A stretch of DNA of 22,302 nt from Mucidula mucida. Lineage: Eukaryota; Basidiomycota; Agaricomycetes; Agaricales; Physalacriaceae. Every line of letters begins with the position of its first letter. Position 1 is the first letter of the stretch. The DNA lies in assembly GCA_015501055.1 (NCBI GenBank), contig JADNYV010000555.1, positions 1 through 22,302 on the forward strand, read 5' to 3'. This document shows positions 1 through 11,147 of this stretch, in pieces. The translations under genes were made by a program, and so were the position numbers. Below the pieces are notes generated by a model. It saw only the letters and a list, made by a program, of their open reading frames with translations. It did no database searches and was not told where the DNA came from.

Positions 1-9
1 ACATGATGC

Positions 10-3000
10 GTGACATCATACTATAAGTTTGATTCTTTGCCCTCTTCAAGCAGACCAGACGTTGGGCTGTTCCTCGCCCTCGCCATTTATGACTCCAATG
101 AGTCTTCTCCCAATTCCGCGCGTACTCAGGCCCTGTCGACGACCTTCGTTCCACCGCCTCTAGATGGCTCACTGGACCTACAAGAAGTATTCGACTGGCA
201 TCTTGAGCACAATCCAGACCATCGCCTCTTTCTGTTCTATGATCATTCTGAGGGGGCCTTGCGGTGTATCACCTGGATCGAAATTGTTCATGCTGTCCAC
301 AGAGCTGTCCGGTTCGTTCGTGAGCAGGTATCCTGGACTCCGGCGATGTCGAGCTCGCCTGTCGTTGGTATACTTGCTGTATCCGGTACTCTCGACTTTA
401 GGCCATATGCATTGCATCTCACTTTGTCCCAGACACGGTGACGTACTTCACTATGCTGATGAGCGTGTTGCGTTCCAATTGCGTTGTTTTTCCTATTTCT
501 ATCCGGAATTCGCCCACTGCCATCGCCCATCTCATCCAGCAAGTGCGCGTGGAGCATCTTCTCGTCAGCGGCGATCGTGCCATGCAACAATTGGCAACCC
601 AGAGTTTCTCATTACTTGAGAAGGATTATGCCGTCCCGAAAGTCCTGCCATTTCCCAATTTCCAGGATTTGTACCTCTCGCCATATACTGTCCATCCTCA
701 AGATATTCCTTACGAGCGGAAAGGTCCAGACCAAATTGTTCTTTACATACACTCGTCGGGTTCGTTGATGCTCTCATTTGTGTTAATCTTCAAGCTGACA
801 TTTATTCAGGATCTACGGCCCATCCCAAACCAGTAGGATACACCAATCTGAACAATCTGCAGTCAATGCATATTCCCTGGTATGGAGAGGTGGATCTTAC
901 AGGTAGTGTGATATCTGTCCATGCAGTAGCCATGTTTCACGTTATGGGCGTTGTGCAACTTCCATCTACTGTATGTGCACTCGACTTGTCGCAATCATGT
1001 ATTCAGAACCGAAAAGGCTTCCTGTGGATATACGCTGGCCGTCTTCGATCCAAAGAAACCTCCACATGCACCAACCCCCGCGATAGTCTTCTCGGAGCTA
1101 CAGGCTACAAATTGCGACTACGTTGTCTGTGTTCCCGCTTTCCCAGAAGTACTTCTATTTCTTCAGTCGTCGTCGCTATCCTGAATGCTCGTAGGCCTGG
1201 TCTAAAGATGCCGAGAAAGTGCGGTGGCTCTCTTCATGCGCAGGAGTGGTCAGTGTCTCCAGTTTGTCTTAACCCGCTCCTTGTGTTCACGACAGAGAGA
1301 AGATCAGCGGTGGAGGTGGCTTCAACTACGAGATCGGGCAGTATCTGCGTTCACAAGGCGTCAAAATAATTCCTTGTATGGATCGTGAGTCTATTACTGA
1401 CATTCGTCTTTGTGTTGCTGAGAATCGCCCGCAGGACCGAAACTGGTGCCATCAGTGTCTTCATGCCAGAGGCTTGCCCGGAATTCGAGTATTTCAGGCT
1501 GGCAGCCTACATTTCTCCTCATTTCATTGCTCAAGGGCACGATGATGCGTTTGAACTTGTCTTAAAGGTGCTATCACTTTTTTTGACGAAATTTTATTCA
1601 ACGCGAAATTAGGCCGGTACTTTAGTTTCGCCTGTCGTCGTCAATACGAGGGTGGACAATGTCGATGCATACGCAACGTCCGATCTCTTGCAGCCGCATC
1701 CCACTCGACACGGTTTTTGGCGCGTTTTTGGTCGTCGCGATGACCAGATAATGCATAGCACTGGTGAAAAGGTAAAGGCTTGCTGCATACATGTCACCTA
1801 ATAATGAGTTCTCCGCAGACAAATGCGGGTCCTCTAGGTTTGTGTCTCTCTATCTCGCCCCTCTGTTTGGTTCTCAACTTGGCGTAGAGAGCATTTTGAA
1901 CCAGGATCGCAACGTGTTGAGTTGTGTCGTCTTCGGGCGCGGCAAGCCTCAAGCAGGTGACGTCTACTACAGCGCCTAGTCTCGGGCCTTCATGTTGACA
2001 AGTCTGACAGGCGTGCTTGTTGATCCTATCCCAACTTTGTCGATCGACTCCAACGATAGTGCCGCATTGGAAGAGTTCCGAACAAGGATTTGGTGTGCTC
2101 TTTCCTTCTGCCTATTCACGCATCTCATCCAATTCATTGCAAGGCCGACGGTACAGCGAATGAATGAATACGCGCCTCAACATTCCAGGATATTCAAAGA
2201 GGTCCGCTCGCATCCTATTCTCGGATCTATACACGCTGAAGAGACACCGTTCTCCATCGACAGATGATTATAGTGGCGTCGCCATCGAAGCCTTTCACTT
2301 ATACCGCCAAGAATACTGCTCGTCGATCAGCAGTAATCGCCGACTACGAAGAAGAAATCGAAGCTGTCTACCTGGCGCGCGCACATATAGTACCACCACC
2401 TGAATGGACCGAGGAATCAACACTTACCTTCATTCGTTCGCTGATTCTTTCCATCATGGACAAGGCTCTGCCTGACGACGTTGATATATTCGAGCATGGA
2501 TGTGACAGGTGACGATGTTTCTCAGGACACTGATTAGTTGGCTGAGCTACCCTTAGCTTGCAAGCGAGCTGGATCCTTAATACGTTATCTGAGTCATTGG
2601 GGAAATCTCTGGGCAACGACGCCATAACACTCGATCGTGACTTTGTTTATTCACATCCCTCCACCACGGGATTAGCAAATGCTTTCATAGGCCACATAAC
2701 CGGCCTCAGTAGAGGAACTTTCAGGGACGAAAGGCTCTGCTTGATGCGCGCTCTCCTAGAAGCTGAGCTTCTTTCTCTGTGTTCGCCATCGGAGCGGATT
2801 GTCGATATCGTTCGCGCTGATCCAGAGGAGCACGTCGTCCTGATCACCGGGACTACGGGCGCACTGGGATCATACATCCTCTCTGAACTGATCAAAGATG
2901 CCACTGTCAGAACGATTTACGCTCTCAACCGTTACTCTTCCGGAGAACAGGAATTGAACGAACGTCAACGACGTGCGTTCGAGTCTCGTGGTCTCGACCC

Positions 3001-4107
3001 TTTGCTTCTTGTTTCAGGCAAAGTTCGGTTTCTTGAAGGAACTCTTGCCTCTGAGCAGTTGGGTCTATCGCAAGACGTATATTCTTTTGTAAGTGTATCA
3101 CATTATTACTATGATAACCTGTCTGAGTATGATACAGATCAGCAACAGTGTTACGCACATTATACACAATGGTGCGCATATTTCAGATCACTACGTGTTG
3201 CGTTAACTTACAGCGTCTCAGCTTGGCCGGTTAACTTTCGGCATAGCTTGTTGTCGTTCAAGAGCTCTATTAAAGGCGCGCGGAATGTCATCAGTCTTGC
3301 CCTTACGTCGCCCGTTAGACCGAAGCTGACCTACATTAGCTCGGTCTCCGTATTGCAGAGTAAGGATTTCCATTTTTGTCTTCAAGCCATCTCACAAGTT
3401 TCATTAGACAGTTTCTCCCAACAGCCTATACCAGAGAGGTCGGCGAATATTGTCGAAGCCATAGGCACAGGCTATTCAGAAAGCAAATGGGTTGCCGAAA
3501 ATCTGTTCGAGAAGGCGTCTTCCTTGGGGCTAGTGGTGGATGTAGTTCGCGTTGGACAGCTGTGTGGAGGTGTCAATGGATGTTGGAATGCATGGGAATG
3601 GATCCCTGCTATGATTCGCAGCGCCACGGTCTTGGGCAACATTCCCGATGTCGCGAAGGTCAGGAATCCCAACTATGAATGTGTCTCTTCCTGTTTGACA
3701 TTAAAAAGGATATTGCCCTCCTGCGACTGAATGACGCAGGGAAGGCTGTTAACGAATACCGAGTCTCGCAACCAAACGTTGGACTACGTTTTCTTCACCT
3801 AGTACAGCCGCGCCCACTACCATGGACCTCGCTTGCACAAGCGATTGCGAGGATCTTAAACGTTTCCTTGGTGAATTACGGCATATGGCTCACTGGGCTG
3901 GCTGCATGCCCCGTCCAAGTTCCAGCTAGCCATCTTCTCGGATTTTATGAGCGGGATTTCGAACCCTCCGCTCAGGATGCTTTCGGAATGGCGCGGTTCG
4001 ATTGCAGCCTTGCTTTGGCAAATTCTGAAAGCTTGCGCGCCTGCGAGTCGGACCTCACTGGGGATGTACCCAAGTGGATAGAGTGGTGGGAATCAGTGCG
4101 AGAGTAG
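10..4107 (+). CDS. NRPS-like A-T-R enzyme (carboxylic acid reductase type), 5' end unresolved, one frameshift
   Basis: Predicted to adenylate a carboxylic acid, load it on a phosphopantetheine arm and release it reductively with NADPH as aldehyde or alcohol. About 18 exons read as one protein of roughly 1,090 aa. The A domain shows VPPPLDGSLDLQEVFDWH near 150-200, the A3 core LYIHSSGSTAHPKP across the 760-809 intron, YGSTETG across the 1385-1434 intron, and STGEKTNAGPLE near 1760-1890. The thiolation motif is DIFEHGCDSLQASWI; the intron 2509-2556 splits the codon of its carrier serine. The reductase domain has a GTTGALGS nucleotide-binding loop near 2850 and a YSESK catalytic motif near 3475. 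Introns run 44-62 nt and include a 19-nt exon at 1819-1837. No ATG opens the frame inside the window: position 10 is GTG and TGA lies just upstream, so the true start is upstream or in a missed exon. One base is missing near 1371-1376 (see findings). The splice at 3659-3708 is uncertain. Substrate unknown. Confidence 0.85.
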
Positions 4108-5048
4108 TGTAGAATGACGGGAATTTCTATAGAGGATGATGCTGGTAGCGTTTGGTACACATGCATAGTCATCAATCGACCATCGTCTACGGTGTACTTC
4201 TTTTTCTTTGGCCCATTAATCAGGAAGATAAGAGACACGCGTACTTAGACAGTCTATATTTAGCGTATGTTCCCACGGCCCAAATCGTAAACGAAAAATG
4301 TCTCGTGCTTCATTTCAGCCATTAGCTCTGCTCGACGTCGTGGCCGCCGTTGTCGCTGTTGAGGAACGACCTACGTCACCAGGGAGGCCACGGAAAACAA
4401 GCACGTGATTGTCGACATTAACGACGACTCGTCCTTCAGCTTTGGCTTTAACGAGCAAAGCCATGTCCGGAAGAATTTGTAGGAATCTTTTGGTCCTGGG
4501 TGCGCGCGCTGACCTCTGCGTCTGCAAAGCCCCTTTCATCGGCAACTACAGACACCTTGCCGTCGCGTATCCCTGACAAAGTCGATTGAGGAAGGGTGCC
4601 GACCTTTCGAACGCGTTTTTAGGAAGATTGAGAGGTCTGTAGATGCGCACCAGAATAGACTGCCTTCTGACTTTCTCTTCAGGTAATGCGCAGAATCATA
4701 ATGGCGCCAAATCCTCGAGTAGACCGTTGTGTCGTTTGTGATCCTTCGTCTGGCTACAGAGTATAGGACAGCCCAGAGTTGATAAGGACGACATCCTCTT
4801 GAAGGATGTATATATCTGCTTTAGAGAGTTCGGTATATCCCCTCGCACACACTGACTTCTGTCCGACTTTCCGGCGTCTGATGGAACGACGCGTTCATCT
4901 GTTTTACTCGACGATGTACAATAAATTGCAATCGTTTTCGTTCGCTCTCAATACTGTATGACTTCCTCGTCTCACACTGTATAAACACCTTTCATTCAAG
5001 ACACTAATTCACCAGTTCCTACGGTACGAAAGAATATGTCTCGAAACT
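4108..5048. other. Convergent intergenic region, no confident gene
   Basis: The reductase gene (+) and the first desaturase gene (-) both end here, so no promoter is expected. Nevertheless the stretch holds a TATA-like run near 4808-4813 and, on the minus strand, a 74-codon ATG-started frame at about 4318-4539 plus an overlapping open frame that reads without stops from about 4605 to 4455. I recognise neither, and neither has clear flanking exons. They may be chance frames or remnants of a decayed gene. Confidence 0.4.
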
Positions 5049-6667
5049 TCAAGTCAAAGGCTTTGCTAGCTTGCCCAGGCGGTCTCGATAGAAGACAACG
5101 TCGCCTACTTGAACAATGAGTCGTCCCATGCTGGGGTGCGAATAGAATACTTACCTTCGTCGTCAATGAACTGGCAGACTGTGTAGTTGTGCCAGAGTAC
5201 CTTGAACACCGGCAAGGAAGAGCGGTGGTAATGGGGACCCAAAACGTGACGAAGGTAACTTGTCGCTGCCTCACCGTGGTACCATGGCATTTTCGGGAAG
5301 AAATGATGAACAACGTGGAAGTGTGCGACTACATGCAATCCAAAATCCTTAGATGATTTCTTCCAAGGGATATGAGGGGCACAGACCATCGTGTAAGAAG
5401 AACCTTCCTTGCCAGCCCAAAAAGTCGCGATCAATCGTTGCAGCTGCACCTCGCTGGAAGTTCCAGACGCCTTTGCGGTAATGAGGGAGAATAGGATCGG
5501 AGTGATGGAGGTAGGTGATCATCACAAACCAGTGGTTCACTGCGAGCCATGGAATGCCGTAGAATTTCAGGACTTGCAACCAACCAAACGTTGTACAAAA
5601 ATGAGAAATGAGCAATGCCATGCTGATCATGGCCATGTCGGAAAGGATGACGCCTAATCGCTGGTCGTCCGAGAACATAACGCTGTGGGCTGTCAAGAAT
5701 CACAGTTCAGCGGACAATATTTAGAAAGATATGATACGTACGGTTGAAATGGTTGGACCATCGCGGATAGGACTTCTGTCCAGAAACGTTAAACCCTATG
5801 GTACACAGTAAGACGATGCACCATCTTGAGAATGATATATTGAACTTACAGAGATAAGCCGGAAACGCGAGGACTTGCTGACGGACGAGCATGAACATTG
5901 TATAGATTGGCGTATCGCCGAAGTACTCCTCAAACTGGCCGTCGTCGTGCCTGGGTTGTGGCAATCCAAGCTCGGATCGCGTACGAGGAATATAGACTTC
6001 GTCATGCTCGAGCGACGCATGGTTAGAGTGGTGGCGGCGATGAACGTACTTCCAACTCCAGTATGGAGTGAGAAGAGCCGTGTGCAACAGCTATGGAAGC
6101 GGTTCACGTTGTGGGAAATAAGGCAGGGCGGAAGTTCGCTTACGGATCCTAGTATGTCGCAAATGTACTTGTTCGATGAAAACGCGCCGTGCCCGCACTG
6201 TATGGTGTTCAGATTCAGTGTGATAGCAGGAGGGAGAGATATACCTCATGACCGATGACCCAGAGGCCGGTGAACGCGAGGCCTTGGAACCACCAACTAG
6301 GACAGGAATCAGGTAGTACTCATCGCAGTATTCAATGGCGAAAGGACCTACTAAACCGACCATAGCGTCAAACGTACGAGGACAGGTCGATATGAGCCCA
6401 ATTCCAAGGTGCCGGTAATGCGCGCCACGAACGGCTCGATCCGAGTCGCGAGTAGAAAGAATGTCGAAACCAGACAGATATCACGTAGAAGATACGCAGA
6501 AGAGATAAATATATTTCTGTCAAAGAATTCAGGGGGAATCTTCTCTTTGACATCCTTTAGAGTGCTAGGGAGCTTGGAGGTCAGAGAATATGACCTATGC
6601 AAGTCATTTACCTGTTCAAAGGAACAAACGCTTGGTCACTGTTGGGAGAAGAGTTCTCTTGAACCAT
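5049..6667 (-). CDS. Membrane fatty acid desaturase, delta-12/oleate-type
   Basis: Predicted di-iron, ER-membrane desaturase acting on an acyl chain, most like the fungal oleate delta-12 group. Nine exons (6667-6612, 6564-6352, 6296-6245, 6197-6144, 6090-5850, 5795-5742, 5689-5387, 5328-5155, 5104-5049) join without a frame break into 400 aa, close to the usual size for the family. The three histidine boxes are HECGH (about residues 106-110, split by an intron), HRRHH (142-146) and HVVHH (329-333). Also present are YLHHSDP, the TIDRDFLGWQGRFFLHD block and a C-terminal FIDDEGDVVFYRD. Start chosen at an ATG in good context (acaATGG) because it gives a continuous frame into FVPLNSTLKDVKEKIPPEFF; an upstream ATG in another frame meets a stop. 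It is divergent from the second desaturase. Acetylenase or another bifunctional activity is possible but cannot be read from the boxes. Confidence 0.93.
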
Positions 6668-7411
6668 TGTTCTGTTCGTGAGCGTCAATTTGAGGCGTTC
6701 CAGACTGCTTCAGTGAGATATCCTTGGCCTCGGACAAATGAATATGCATCCCTTAAAAGCTTCTTGATGATCTTACTAGCGAATATATTTTACCACGAAG
6801 GAGAAGGAGGAACCCGTGTCACAAAAGCTTGAGAGGAGATAAGATTTTCTTGAGGAAAAGAATTATTACACACTACTCCATTTTAGAAGAACACTGGGCG
6901 TTACGAGCGAACCATGAATCGAGCCGTGATGAACTCGGTCTCGATTCTGATCTTGCAAATGTGAGCTATTCGTGGCCCAAGCGAAACTGAGTTTCTGGGC
7001 ATGAGGAAACCGACGACTCGGAAAACTGGCGGCTGCGATTGGATGCGGGTGGTCGAGTCTAGCGGTGGCAGTCCTTACGACAGATGATTGCGCGATTTGG
7101 GAGATGAAAAGAAAAGTTCTGATGTTTTGCGGGATTTCTGAATGCTCACACGACTAGAAGCTGCTCGACGTCCGAAGGTGCTAATTGCTACCGCGTGATC
7201 GGCGACGGCCGAGGTGGATGGATCAGGGTATCACTTTAAACTTGACACTTACCACATTCTCCATTCGTCTCGGAGGCATACCCGTTGACGCTCGCGTACA
7301 CATCGTAATCTTTCAAACTCCCAGAAATGTCACACTTATCTGAGAGTAACTCCTGGGACGCTGTCATATAATGTACGATGCCTGCACGTACTGGAAATTG
7401 TACTGAGCATG
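6668..7411. promoter_or_regulatory. Divergent promoter region between two desaturase genes
   Basis: This 744-bp gap separates the two desaturase start codons and must hold both upstream regions, so the pair could be co-regulated. An inverted CCAAT box (ATTGG) lies at 7038-7042. On the minus strand at about 7249-7368 there is an ATG-started frame ending at a perfect GTAAGT donor. Its continuation was not found. No other element was recognised. Confidence 0.4.
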
Positions 7412-8954
7412 ATGGCCGAAAAGTTTTGCCCCCCCTCATGGTAATTCGCATTTCTTTGTATTCAGGTGCCTCGGCTGACTCCCTATCGCGTACAGGAGCC
7501 TTGATGAAGTCAAGTCTAGAATGCCCAAGGAAGTCTTCGAACATCGCCCAGCGCGCGCTCTTGCTGTTCTCGCGCGCGACATATCCCTTGCCATTCTTTT
7601 TGGCTCTGCCGTCGTGATTGCCACGTCCCTCGTAGCGACCGAAATCCACACTTGAAGCTTGAGTCTGACATGGCCCGCGTTCTCTGCCGCGTTTTTCTGG
7701 CCATCTTGTGGTCTTCGTAGTAGGTATCGAGATGTTGCACATTTATTTTTACTACCCCTTCTCTTAGCTGGTGGTTTCAAGGTCTAGTCTTCACCGGCAT
7801 TTGGGTGATCGGCCATGAGGTGTCTCGAAAATAATTCCTTTTTGTGTCCCTCTGCTAACATATTTCAGTGCGCGCATGAGTCATTCCTACCGTCGAAAGT
7901 GGCGTGTCAAGTCCTTGGACTGCTGACACATTCATTCTTATGGACGCCACACTTTGGTTGGAAACATGTCCACAACTTGCATCACCGTTATCACGGACTG
8001 ATGGAAGACGACCAACAGTAGGCTTTTGTCCAGCGCTTTGCTGCACCTTTTGTCATGCTGAAATCGGCCAGCTGGATTCCAAGGACCCGCGCTCAGATTG
8101 GCGAATCATTACAGGACACCCCAATTGTCAACCTGGCACGACTCATAGTGCAGCAAGCCATCGGTTTCCCTTTGTATCTACTTTTTCACGTTACCGGTCC
8201 CCGACATTATCCGTGGTGGACGAATCACTTCAACCGTCGGTTGCACGTCACTCTTGCAACGACACAAGTTACTGAAAGTCTCTGGTAGCATTTTCGTTCT
8301 TTTACCATGACCACCGAATTTCTGTCATCATATCGGACATTTCACTCGTACTGGTGGCATACCTAACGCGGCGTGCTAGTGACGTTTTCGGAGTCGGGAA
8401 CATCGTCTTTCTTTACGCCATTCCTTGTCTGATCGTGTCACACTGGGTTACCATGATTGTTTATCTCCATCATACGGACATACGAGTGCCACATTATCGA
8501 CGGCCAGCATGGAACTATGTCCGCGGTGCTCTGGCCACAATCGATCGCGACTTCTTAGGATGGCAAGGTCGTTTTTTCTTACACGACGTAAGGATGTCAC
8601 GTTCCCACAAGGCACATGCGCTAAATCCGTTGAACAGATTGCTCACTTCCATGTGGTGCACCATATATTTCCTCGTATGCCGTTTTGTGGGTACCATATT
8701 CAGTACGCGACTGTCAGATGATTGTCAACTTCTTACAGATCACGGAGAAATCGCGACCAAGTACTTGAAAGCTGTGATCGGATCTGATTATCAAATGGTC
8801 AGCACTCCCGTCTTCAAGGATCTATGGGAGACGTATTCAACTTGCCTATTCGTGGAAGATAACGGTGTGTGATGGATGGCCGTCCCATGCATGACTTGAC
8901 TTACGATTCTCAGGCGATATTCTCTTCTATAAACGGAACATCAAAGACCTGTAA
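7412..8954 (+). CDS. Second fatty acid desaturase (delta-12-like paralogue), frameshifted
   Basis: Same family as the minus-strand desaturase and probably made by duplication. Exons: 7412-7440, 7496-7719, 7768-7819, 7869-8017, 8072-8235, 8289-8587, 8638-8686, 8739-8864, 8914-8954. They total 1133 nt, one short of 378 codons. Histidine boxes: HECAH (7814-7819 plus 7869-7877), HNLHH (7971-7985) and HVVHH (8650-8664); also LWSSYWWFQG, YLHHTD, TIDRDFLGWQGRFFLHD and an EDNGDILFYKR tail. As written, a TGA at 7653-7655 ends the frame after about 60 residues; one extra T in the run at 7652-7653 restores IHTLKLESD and the rest. HECAH in place of HECGH and the divergent HNLHHRYHG box suggest a different substrate or activity from its neighbour. 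The start ATG at 7412 gives a short N-terminus and is the least certain part. It may be a young pseudogene or a sequencing error. Confidence 0.82.
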
Positions 8955-9102
8955 CTCGTGTTTGTTTCATTCAATCCAATCTTCCATCTCGAGATTGCCG
9001 CCCGTAAATGACAGAACGAAAGTGCAACGGACTCTTCCCGGCTCCATCACTCGTGAGATACATCGCGTTACGCCGTTATAAGTGCGACGCTTGAGAATCA
9101 AG

Positions 9103-11147
9103 ATGCCATCTATAGCAGCTATGTCTTCTCCCCCGGATGCTATCCCGCCAGGACTGGTACCTGCAATCCCGTACAGCGCGCTGGCACATCAGCAAGGCGC
9201 TTTGTTCATCGGCGTTGTTTTCTCTATATTGTAGGTTGTATTGTCTTGCTTCGATGGCGCGGCGCTCAGTCTGGCAGCCTCTTCGGGATCTCGACAACCC
9301 AAAGCTGGTACTATTACCAACATTATCCAAACGATCGCAAGTTCCTCAAAGCGGTGGTAAGCTTATTCCAAGCTCTAGACTTCTCCTCTTGACCAGCGCG
9401 ATCAGGTAGCAACCCTGTGGTAAGTTCGAAGTTGCCGGCGCATTGGGACTTATCTCACCTTAGCTCTCAGGCTTTTCGAGTTGTTCCATGCTATCTTGGC
9501 GTGTCACGCGATTTACTGGTACCTCGTCATGAACTATTCCAATCCTGAAGCTCTGGGTGTCTCTATTTGGTGAATACGTCAGGCTTCCGACACTAACGCT
9601 GCAATTCTGACGCTGTATTTGTATTGGTTCAGGAGCGCGAATGTATGCTTGAGCAGCATTCTCGTTTACATCATTACTGACAGCATCGGTGAAGCTGACC
9701 TTGCTCGCGTCGGTAAGTAGTATGCGGCACATCTTCTTGAGTACGAAGCTGACGGGTTACCTTCAGGCTTTCATCACACTCATTGTCCATCTCTTCTTTG
9801 CCTGGAGAGTGAGGATGTGTACGTTTTTTTTTGTTTCCAGATGAAGCTACATCATATGTGCTTGCAGTAAGCGGAGGTCGTTGGCTTATTCCAGTGCTCA
9901 TTGTAAGTCAAACAATCAAAACGCAGACTGGAGTTGACCCTATTCCAGGCAATCATTGCACTTGCATCTTCAGGCGAGTGCTGTCTTTCAGCGTGCGTCT
10001 CGCTCTGATTTCGACGCTGTCGTTTGTAGCGTTCGTTCTTGGTGAGTCGCGTACAACTCCGGCAGGATGTCACTCACTACCTTTCGCAGCGACCGTGGGC
10101 ATGAGGTCTACGATTAGCTACTTATCAGTCTCTTGTCTCATCACTTCCACAGCTTCAAGGCGGGGACCTTTGCTGACTATCCCGAACCCGACATTGAAGT
10201 TGTTTCGAGCACCTCACTCGCCCTCTCTGTGTTAGCGGACATCATGATTGCGGTCTCTATCGGATACTACCTCAATCGGGGACGTTCGGGTTTCTCCAAG
10301 TCAGTCGAACAGTATCGGAGTATCGCCTTGTTGATTCCAACCTCAGAACGGACCACTTGATCAATAAACTCATATTCTATGCTCTGAACGTCGGAATACT
10401 GACAAGGTGTGCATCACTACCTATCTTCACACTCCTCCCCAATACTTATACTCCATGCTAGCATCCTTGATTTTGCTGTGCTCATCACGGTAGGTTCTTA
10501 CTTTTCTGCTCCTCGAACACAACGTTCAATGATTCGATCTCTCGACCAGTCGGAAGTAGACGACAGCTTGATTTTCCTAGCTATCTTCGAAGTCGTTGGC
10601 AGTGGTGCGTATCCGTATCCACGTTCACTCACACGACCTACGCTAATCCAGGCCTCCAGTGTATTTCAACAGCTTGTTGGCGATGTATGTTCGAGTCACT
10701 GTCGAAGCACTGCTTACCCTTTGATCAACAATTTTGTAGGTTGAACATTCGCGCTATCACGCGGGGACAGGTGTTGAACGAAGACGGCACCTCTTTGGAA
10801 CTTCATTCGACGAATTTCAAGACGACGGTTGAGTTCAAAGCTGGTACCGACGGTAGTCAGTCTGGTATCGAAACACCTAAGAAGCGAAGCCGTACTACAC
10901 TGTTCGGTAGAAGCATGCAGGTGATTGTTGTTCAACCCTGATTCGAAGACAATGTCTCATGCTAGTTGTTCAGAGTAAGACCATGATCCACACCGAAGTC
11001 CACGAATTATCCGTAAGTTTAATTGCAGACCTCCTGGAGCAAAGAATCCACTGACGCGTACTATTGTAGCATGATCAAGTTTCTGAGTTTGAGGCAGCGC
11101 CTAGTACCGAGCATCAAGTAGCCCATGAACTCAAGGAGATTGTCTAG
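9103..11147 (+). CDS. DUF6534-like multi-pass membrane protein
   Basis: Agaricomycete membrane protein of unknown function, usually predicted with about seven helices. Nineteen exons sum to 1101 nt (366 aa, in frame). Family landmarks in order: LFGISTTQSWYYYQHYPNDRKFLKAV, LFELFHAILACHAIYWYLV, NPEALGVSIWS, FITLIVHLFFAWRV, SGGRWLIPVLI, SFKAGTFADYPEPD, LSVLADIMIAVSIGYYLNR, RSGFSKTDHLINKLIFY, then DSLIFLAIFEVVGSVYFNSLLAMLN, followed by a hydrophilic tail of about 95 residues. Several exons are tiny: 9406-9419 (14 nt), 9633-9642 (10), 9695-9712 (18), 10030-10041 (12) and 10090-10105 (16). The donor before 10030 is either GC at 9974 (GCGAGT) or GT at 9983. Start could be 9103 or 9121 (both ATG, same frame). 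It lies only 148 bp downstream of the second desaturase, so it may be part of the cluster (transport or sensing would be a guess) or a passenger. Confidence 0.82.

Noticed and set aside
4805..4815. TATA box near 4808
   Set aside because: It lies between two genes that converge, and no confident downstream gene exists, so a promoter call is not supported.
7236..7742. 168-codon minus-strand open frame, one of the longest in the area
   Set aside because: It lies antisense over exons 1 and 2 of the second desaturase, is rich in Arg and Lys, and has no recognisable motif. Treated as a shadow frame, apart from the short stretch mentioned in the findings.
9974..10029. Frameshift in the DUF6534-like gene
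   Set aside because: A frame break was first suspected after IIALASSG, but a GC-AG or alternative GT-AG intron restores a protein of the expected length, so no indel is needed.
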